9,283 nucleotides of DNA from Phycisphaeraceae bacterium (GTDB lineage Bacteria > Planctomycetota > Phycisphaerae > Phycisphaerales > Phycisphaeraceae): assembly GCA_007119405.1 (NCBI GenBank), contig SKPT01000049.1:1-9283 (forward strand). Reading direction: 5' to 3'. Under the pieces are notes generated by a model, which saw nothing but the letters and a program-made list of their open reading frames with translations, was not told the origin of the DNA and made no database searches. This document shows, piece after piece, positions 5,171-9,283 of this stretch (within the stretch, counting starts at the first letter, position 1; each line of letters opens with the position of its first letter). The translations under genes and the position numbers were made by a program.

Positions 5171-5498
5171 CAGGTTCGTTTCGAGCAAAGGAGTGCTCGC
5201 CATCCCTTCCCGCGTCATTGCAGCCAGCTTCGCGCTCACCAGCTTCGCCGCCGCGGCGCTGGCGGGTATCTACGTCGGCAACGCGGCCACGACCATACTC
5301 TGGCGCGCCACGTTGGTGATGATCGCCGCCTGGTTCATCGGGCTGCTGATCGGCAGCATCGCCCAGCGCGTCGTCGCGCTGCACGTCGAACGTCACAAGC
5401 ACGCGAACCCCATCCCCCAGCCCGAGCCGGAGCAGCAGGAAGCGGACTCCGACGGGCAGCGTCAGGATCAGGACCCGGCCCCGGCCGCGGCGTCCTGA
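5163..5498 (+). CDS. Small two-helix membrane protein upstream of the sigma factor
   Basis: The 111-residue product has no family I can name. After about 17 residues with positive charge, two hydrophobic helices are visible (about 18-40, VIAASFALTSFAAAALAGIY onward, and 48-70, RATLVMIAAWFIGLLIGSIA). A basic patch (HVERHKH) follows, then a 30-residue tail rich in Pro, Gln, Glu and Asp, probably disordered. GTG 5163 is chosen because GGAG (5151-5154) lies 8 nt before it; GTG 5154 is in frame but overlaps that site. The FliA-type sigma gene starts 60 bp downstream on the same strand, so the two are probably co-transcribed. In Planctomycetota fliA is often beside other flagellar genes, so a membrane role in motility or in controlling the sigma factor is possible, but unproven. 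It does not resemble the soluble anti-sigma factor FlgM. Confidence 0.65.
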   Translation: MHARFVSSKGVLAIPSRVIAASFALTSFAAAALAGIYVGNAATTILWRATLVMIAAWFIGLLIGSIAQRVVALHVERHKHANPIPQPEPEQQEADSDGQRQDQDPAPAAAS

Positions 5499-5512
5499 GC
5501 TGCGCTGACGGG

Positions 5513-5533
5513 AACCGCCGAGGCCCGGCGGTT
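5513..5533 (+). other. Hairpin between the membrane protein and sigma factor genes
   Basis: AACCGCCG (5513-5520) and CGGCGGTT (5526-5533) form a perfect 8-bp stem with a 5-nt loop, 14 bp after the upstream stop and 13 bp before the sigma factor's ribosome binding site. No T-tract follows. It may stabilise or process the shared mRNA, or give partial termination that lowers sigma factor expression. Confidence 0.45.
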
Positions 5534-5558
5534 GGTCAGCTAAGTCAAGGAGCAGACG

Positions 5559-6374
5559 ATGGCCAGATACCGACAACCGGCTCAATCCGCCACCGCCACG
5601 CAGCAGGCCTCCGTCGAGGAAGTGTGGGAGGAGTACCGCAAGACCGGCGACGAGCAGCTTCGCAACAAGCTCATGGAGCACTACCTGCCGCTGGTGCGCT
5701 ACAACGCCGAACGCATCCACGCCAAGCTGCCCGACGAGGTCGACGTCGAGGACCTGATGTCCGCGGGGATCTTCGGCCTCATGGACGCGATCGACGCGTT
5801 CGACCGCGACCGCGGCGTGAAGTTCGAGACCTACTGCGCCCCGCGCATCCGCGGCGCGATCCTCGACGAGCTGCGGGCGATGGACTGGGTGCCGCGCCTC
5901 GTCCGCTCGCGCTCCAGCCAGGTTGACCAGGCGCGCAAGCGACTGGAGATGCGCCTCGGCCGCACGCCCACGGACGACGAGCTGGCCAGGGAGATGAAGC
6001 TCTCGCCGGACGAGTACGCCAAGGTGCGCAAGGACGCCGGGGCCACGGGCGTGGTGTCGCTGTCGCGCAAGTGGTTCGAGACGGACTCGAACAAGGACGT
6101 GCGCGAGATCGACGTGCTCGAGGACGCCAAGCAGGCCAATCCCTTCAAGGCCGTGTCCAAGCGGGATCTGAAGAACCTGGTGACCAAGGGCCTGAGCCGC
6201 GCCGAGCGGTTGATCGTCATTCTCTACTACTACGAGGAGATGACGATGAAGGAGATCGGCGTGACGCTGGACCTGTCCGAGTCGCGGGTGAGCCAGATGC
6301 ACAGCTCGATCCTGGCGCGCCTGAAGGCGCAGCTCCAGCACCGGGACAAGGACCTGCAGACGGAGGATCGGTGA
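5559..6374 (+). CDS. fliA: RNA polymerase sigma factor, FliA/WhiG family (sigma-28 type)
   Basis: This 271-residue alternative sigma factor directs RNA polymerase to a dedicated promoter set, classically late flagellar genes. Region 2 spans about 34-118: LRNKLMEHYLPLVRYNAERI, then DLMSAGIFGLMDAIDAFDRD and VKFETYCAPRIRGAILDELR, ending in MDWVPRLVRS. Region 3 is about 119-165 (RLEMRLGRTPTDDELAREMK). Region 4 is about 206-260, with YYYEEMTMKEIGVTLDLSES and SRVSQMHSSI, the family's promoter-recognising helix-turn-helix. Length and domain order are normal for the family. ATG 5559 has AAGGAG 6 nt upstream (5547-5552). No flagellar structural gene lies in the window and no flgM-like gene is adjacent, so the regulon is inferred from family. 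Sporulation- or development-type paralogues (WhiG, SigF) are an alternative. Confidence 0.9.
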   Translation: MARYRQPAQSATATQQASVEEVWEEYRKTGDEQLRNKLMEHYLPLVRYNAERIHAKLPDEVDVEDLMSAGIFGLMDAIDAFDRDRGVKFETYCAPRIRGAILDELRAMDWVPRLVRSRSSQVDQARKRLEMRLGRTPTDDELAREMKLSPDEYAKVRKDAGATGVVSLSRKWFETDSNKDVREIDVLEDAKQANPFKAVSKRDLKNLVTKGLSRAERLIVILYYYEEMTMKEIGVTLDLSESRVSQMHSSILARLKAQLQHRDKDLQTEDR

Positions 6375-6413
6375 GCGCGGCGTCGCCCCGCGCCACTCGG
6401 GGAGAACCGCGAA

Positions 6414-6469
6414 GGGGCGAAGGGGGCGATGAGCGCGAAGGGGGGAGACAGGTGGGGGACAGGCGGGGG
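6414..6469 (+). repeat. G-run cluster (potential G-quadruplex) after the sigma factor gene
   Basis: Five runs of four to six G lie within 56 bp on the plus strand: 6414-6417, 6422-6426, 6440-6445, 6454-6458 and 6465-6469. The spacing is irregular (4-13 bp). Parts look duplicated: GCGAAGGGG-like units recur, and GACAGG(T/C)GGGG occurs twice. It begins 40 bp after the sigma factor stop and ends 4 bp before a strong hairpin. Confidence 0.5.
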
Positions 6470-6472
6470 TGC

Positions 6473-6500
6473 CACGGCTTGTCCCGAAGGGCAAGCCGTG
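6473..6500. repeat. REP-like hairpin element
   Basis: CACGGCTTG (6473-6481) and CAAGCCGTG (6492-6500) form a perfect 9-bp stem, extended after one bulged T by CCC/GGG around a GAA loop. The neighbouring GGGTGC fits the 'GGGTGCCAC...' dispersed hairpins I associate with Planctomycetota intergenic regions; that link is from memory. No T-tract follows on either strand, so it is not a typical terminator, though it lies between convergent genes. Confidence 0.55.
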
Positions 6501-6619
6501 CGAATCGCGACAACATTATCTTTGCACCGTGTCAGCCCCCCGCCAGGGCGCGCCGCGATCGGATGGGTCAACGTTGCGGTGATGAGCAGGCTTGGGGATG
6601 GTGTTGACGCCTGCGAGGA

Positions 6620-7459
6620 TTAGTCACCGGCGGTGGCGTGCTCGAAGATGCGATTGATCATCACGCCTATTTCGGCGTAGAAGGCGGCCTCATCGGCCTG
6701 AGTGCCGACGATGTAGGGGAGTTCGATCCTGTCGTTTGCCGGCCAGACCCGGATCGCGCCTCGGTCCAGCGGGCGCACCCTGACCGGCTCACCCGATCTA
6801 ACGTAAACAGCCCCCGCGTGATGACCTTGGGAACCAAACGGGATCACCTCGCCGTTGGCATAGCGCACCTGCATCGCCCCATGCTCGGGCCAAGGATGCA
6901 ACTCGCGCCACAGCAGCGGCGGTGCATCGACACGCACGTACCCCGCGTCGTTTGGCCGGGCAACGAACCCGCGCTCGCCGGCTTGAGCGTCGGCCGATTC
7001 ATCGAGGTGAAGATCCACGAACAACGGCCCGCGGTAATCGTCCGGCAAAACGATCGCCAGCTTTGGCGCCGGGCCACGATACAGCGGCACCCGGCGCACG
7101 GTCTGGCCATCGACCTGCTCCTCGACCAGCCACCGCTGCGCCTCGTCCGTGCCCAGCCAGAGGGTCAGGTCTATGTAGCCCTCGGCTTTAACCGCCACTC
7201 GCGAGGAGCCGTGGCAACGCGGCAACACGCGCACGAGCGCATGGCCGGCCTCGTCGCTCGTTGTCCTCTGCGTACGTGAGAAGTCCAGCGCACGCCAGCC
7301 GCTGTTTCTGATCTCCACCTCCGCCCCCGCCAGAGGCTCGCCCGTCTCACCGTCGACGACGAGCAACGGGTAGTCGTCCATCGCGTGCAACGCCACACAG
7401 CCGCCACCCAGGCTCATCACGGCGCCGAGCAACCCACACGTGATCAGGCATCTCAACAT
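6620..7459 (-). CDS. Probable lipoprotein with a carboxypeptidase regulatory-like domain
   Basis: The 279-residue product starts with a signal sequence, MLRCLITCGLLGAVMSLGGG, and Cys21 in a lipobox-like SLGGGC. The residue three before the Cys is Gly rather than the usual Leu, so lipidation is likely but not certain. Residues about 30-100 resemble a carboxypeptidase regulatory-like (Ig-like beta) domain: YPLLVVDGETGEPLAGAEVE (30-49), TSDEAGHALVRV (67-78) and RVAVKAEGYIDL (87-98). The remaining 170 residues show no motif I recognise, and no catalytic residues are apparent. Start ATG 7459 has GGGAGG (7465-7470) 5 nt upstream. The nadB stop is 27 bp upstream on the same strand, so read-through from nadB is plausible. 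A role on the cell surface or periplasmic face is inferred; nothing ties it to NAD synthesis. Confidence 0.75.
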   Translation of the reverse strand: MLRCLITCGLLGAVMSLGGGCVALHAMDDYPLLVVDGETGEPLAGAEVEIRNSGWRALDFSRTQRTTSDEAGHALVRVLPRCHGSSRVAVKAEGYIDLTLWLGTDEAQRWLVEEQVDGQTVRRVPLYRGPAPKLAIVLPDDYRGPLFVDLHLDESADAQAGERGFVARPNDAGYVRVDAPPLLWRELHPWPEHGAMQVRYANGEVIPFGSQGHHAGAVYVRSGEPVRVRPLDRGAIRVWPANDRIELPYIVGTQADEAAFYAEIGVMINRIFEHATAGD

Positions 7460-7486
7460 CGCCGCCTCCCGACTGGTGAACGCCGG

Positions 7487-9253
7487 CTAACGCGCCGCCT
7501 CTTCATTGTGCATCGCCGCCGCTCCCGCCACCTCGCGCATCTCCGCCGCGCCCGCGCCGCGCCGCCAGACGTCGTGCACGCGGTAGGCCTCGAGCGTCTC
7601 GGGGCAGTCCACGCGGTAGTGCGTGCCGCGGCTTTCGCAGCGCCACGCGGCGGCGCGCGTCATCAGCGCCCCGACGGTGAGCATGTTCTGCACCTCCCAG
7701 CCTGCCTGGTCGTCGAAGATCTTGTCCATGGTGTAGCGGGCCCAGAAGGCGAACATTTCGGCCACCTCCTCCAGCCGCTGGCCCTCGCGCTCGATGCCCA
7801 CGTGCCGCCACATCACGCTGCGCAGGCTGGATCGCACGTCGGCAAGGTCCAGCTCCGAGCGGTCGGAGGGGCGGATGTCGGAGACGACCTTGATCGGCGA
7901 GGCGGGGCGATCGCCGCGCACCTCGCCGGCTGCCTCGGCGCCGGCGACGGCGCCGTAGACCAGGCCTTCGAGCAGGGAGTTGGAGGCCAGACGGTTCGCC
8001 CCGTGCAGGCCCGAGCAGGCGACCTCGCCGCAGGCGTGGAGCCCGGGGATGCTCGTGCGGCCGCGGTCGTCGGCGAGCACGCCGCCGATCATGTAATGGG
8101 CCGACGGATGCACGGGGATCGGCCGCGTCGCCGGGTCGATGTCGAACTCGGCCAGGAGCTTGCACAGGCCGGGGAAGCGCTGGGCGAAGCGCTGCTGGTC
8201 GAGGTGGCGCACGTCGAGGTAGACGTGCGAGTGGCCGGTGGCTTTCATCTGGCGCAGCATGGAGCGGGCGACGATGTCGCGCGGGGCGAGCTCGGCCCGC
8301 TCGTCGTGGTCGGGCATGAAGCGATGGCCGTCGCGGTCCACGAGGTGGGCGCCTTCGCCGCGCACCGCCTCGGTGATGAGTGCGCGGGACGCGCCGGCGA
8401 CGTAGAGCGTGGTGGGGTGGAACTGCATGAACGCCAGGTCCATGACGCGGGCCCCGGCGCGGTACGCCATCGCCAGGCCGTCGCCCGTGGCGACGCGCGG
8501 GTTGGTCGATTCGCGGTAGACCTGCCCGCAGCCGCCGGCGGCGAGGATGGTGGCCTGGGCCCAGATCACCTGGAGCCCGTAGCGCGGATGGTGGGTGATG
8601 GCGCCGAGGCAGCGGGCGGGCGAGCCGTCGGCGTCGTCGTGGGTGATCAGGTCCAGGACGAAGCACTGATCGAAGATGCGGATGCCGGATTGCCGGCGCA
8701 CGCGGCTTTCGAGCGTGCGCACGAGCGCCCGGCCGGTGGCGTCGCCGTCGGCGTGGAGGATGCGAAAGTGGCTGTGCCCGCCCTCGCGGCCGTACGCGAA
8801 CGCGCCGCCCTCGGTGTCGCGGTGGCGTGCCGGCGAGCTTTCGTGCCCCCGGTCTCGGTCGAAGGGCATGCCCCAGTCGATCAACTCCTGCATCCGCGCC
8901 GGCGCCGCCTCGACGACCTGCCGAACGACCGGCTCGTCGCAGAGCCCGGCCCCGGCGACGAGGGTGTCGCGGACGTGGTTCTCGAAGCTGTCCTCGGCGG
9001 TGAGCACCGCGGCGATGCCGCCCTGGGCCCGCCAGGTGCTGGATTGGTGCATCTTGCCCTTGAGCGCCATGATCACCTCACCCCCGCCCCCGCCACCCGC
9101 ACCCCCGCCGTCCACGGCCTCGCCGGCGGCCTCCAGCGCCGCGCGCATGCCGGCGACGCCGCCGCCGACGACCAGCACATCGGTGAAGATCTGCGGCAGC
9201 AGCGTGGCGCGGAAGGGGATCAGGTATCGCCGTTGCTCGAATGCACCATCCAT
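7487..9253 (-). CDS. nadB: L-aspartate oxidase (first step of de novo NAD synthesis)
   Basis: The 588-residue flavoprotein oxidises L-aspartate to iminoaspartate, which NadA condenses to quinolinate. The Rossmann FAD site DVLVVGGGVAGMRAALEAA is at 25-43; SSTWRAQGGIAAVL (71-84) and REGGHSHFRILHADGDATGR (156-175) follow. Active-site landmarks match E. coli NadB closely: MQFHPTTLY (276-284, His279), EAVRGEGAHL (295-304, Arg298), ERAELAPRDIVARS (318-331), AHYMIGGV (385-392, His386) and GLHGANRLASNSLLEGLVYG (415-434, Arg421). The C-terminal helical domain is at about 465-565. Between the first helix and the next strand is an unusual Gly-rich insertion (about 44-58). ATG 9253 is the first start possible, because an in-frame TGA lies 15 bp upstream; the ribosome binding site is weak. 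nadA and nadC are not in the window. Succinate dehydrogenase or fumarate reductase flavoproteins are relatives, but the motifs favour NadB. Confidence 0.93.
   Translation of the reverse strand: MDGAFEQRRYLIPFRATLLPQIFTDVLVVGGGVAGMRAALEAAGEAVDGGGAGGGGGGEVIMALKGKMHQSSTWRAQGGIAAVLTAEDSFENHVRDTLVAGAGLCDEPVVRQVVEAAPARMQELIDWGMPFDRDRGHESSPARHRDTEGGAFAYGREGGHSHFRILHADGDATGRALVRTLESRVRRQSGIRIFDQCFVLDLITHDDADGSPARCLGAITHHPRYGLQVIWAQATILAAGGCGQVYRESTNPRVATGDGLAMAYRAGARVMDLAFMQFHPTTLYVAGASRALITEAVRGEGAHLVDRDGHRFMPDHDERAELAPRDIVARSMLRQMKATGHSHVYLDVRHLDQQRFAQRFPGLCKLLAEFDIDPATRPIPVHPSAHYMIGGVLADDRGRTSIPGLHACGEVACSGLHGANRLASNSLLEGLVYGAVAGAEAAGEVRGDRPASPIKVVSDIRPSDRSELDLADVRSSLRSVMWRHVGIEREGQRLEEVAEMFAFWARYTMDKIFDDQAGWEVQNMLTVGALMTRAAAWRCESRGTHYRVDCPETLEAYRVHDVWRRGAGAAEMREVAGAAAMHNEEAAR
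9080..9109 (-). repeat. Glycine-coding low-complexity tract inside nadB
   Basis: Codons 49-58 of nadB read GGGAGGGGGG, from a C-rich plus-strand stretch of CCCCCGCC-like units (9080-9109). It lies where NadB proteins normally have a short turn between the FAD-binding helix and the following strand. Confidence 0.7.
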
Positions 9254-9283
9254 CGATCGGTTCCATCACCCCCCCCGCCACTA

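Noticed and set aside
4755..6494. Long minus-strand ORF antisense to the sigma factor gene
   Set aside because: Shadow frame of the high-GC genes; composition is Arg/His/Leu-rich, and the opposite strand encodes a clear sigma factor.

Overview
The window is GC-rich bacterial chromosome. It carries a FliA-type sigma factor and a DUF6785/DUF6784-type membrane protein, a combination I associate with Planctomycetota, most likely Phycisphaerae. That assignment is inferred from gene content and base composition; no rRNA gene is present to confirm it.

Layout: (1) 1-3578, plus strand: the 3' part of a large multi-pass membrane protein (OPT-like, DUF6785/6784), then a secreted alpha-helical, glycosidase-like protein. 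They look like a pair for handling an extracellular glycan. (2) 3676-4350, minus strand: a TetR-family repressor, convergent with the pair, with a good sigma70-type promoter and an inverted repeat lying over its Shine-Dalgarno. (3) 4378-5162: a complex regulatory region without a long gene. A plus-strand promoter, divergent from tetR, appears to drive a structured RNA of about 350 nt that ends at an intrinsic terminator (4811-4843). Inside it is a 16-codon ORF preceded by 14 nt complementary to the 3' tail of 16S rRNA. The ORF encodes a Cys-Cys-Cys-Ser-Arg-Cys peptide and is followed by mutually exclusive stems. This is the best candidate for an undescribed element in the window. (4) 5163-6374, plus strand: a small two-helix membrane protein whose start codon lies in a predicted hairpin, then the FliA-family sigma factor. 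(5) 6375-6619: a G-run cluster and a REP-like hairpin between convergent genes. (6) 6620-9253, minus strand: nadB (L-aspartate oxidase, with an unusual glycine-rich insertion), then a probable lipoprotein 27 bp downstream.

The functional links are modest. The membrane and secreted proteins probably work together. TetR may control itself and possibly the divergent RNA. The sigma factor probably serves flagellar or other alternative-sigma genes outside the window. NadB starts de novo NAD synthesis. No CRISPR array, insertion sequence, tRNA or rRNA gene was found.
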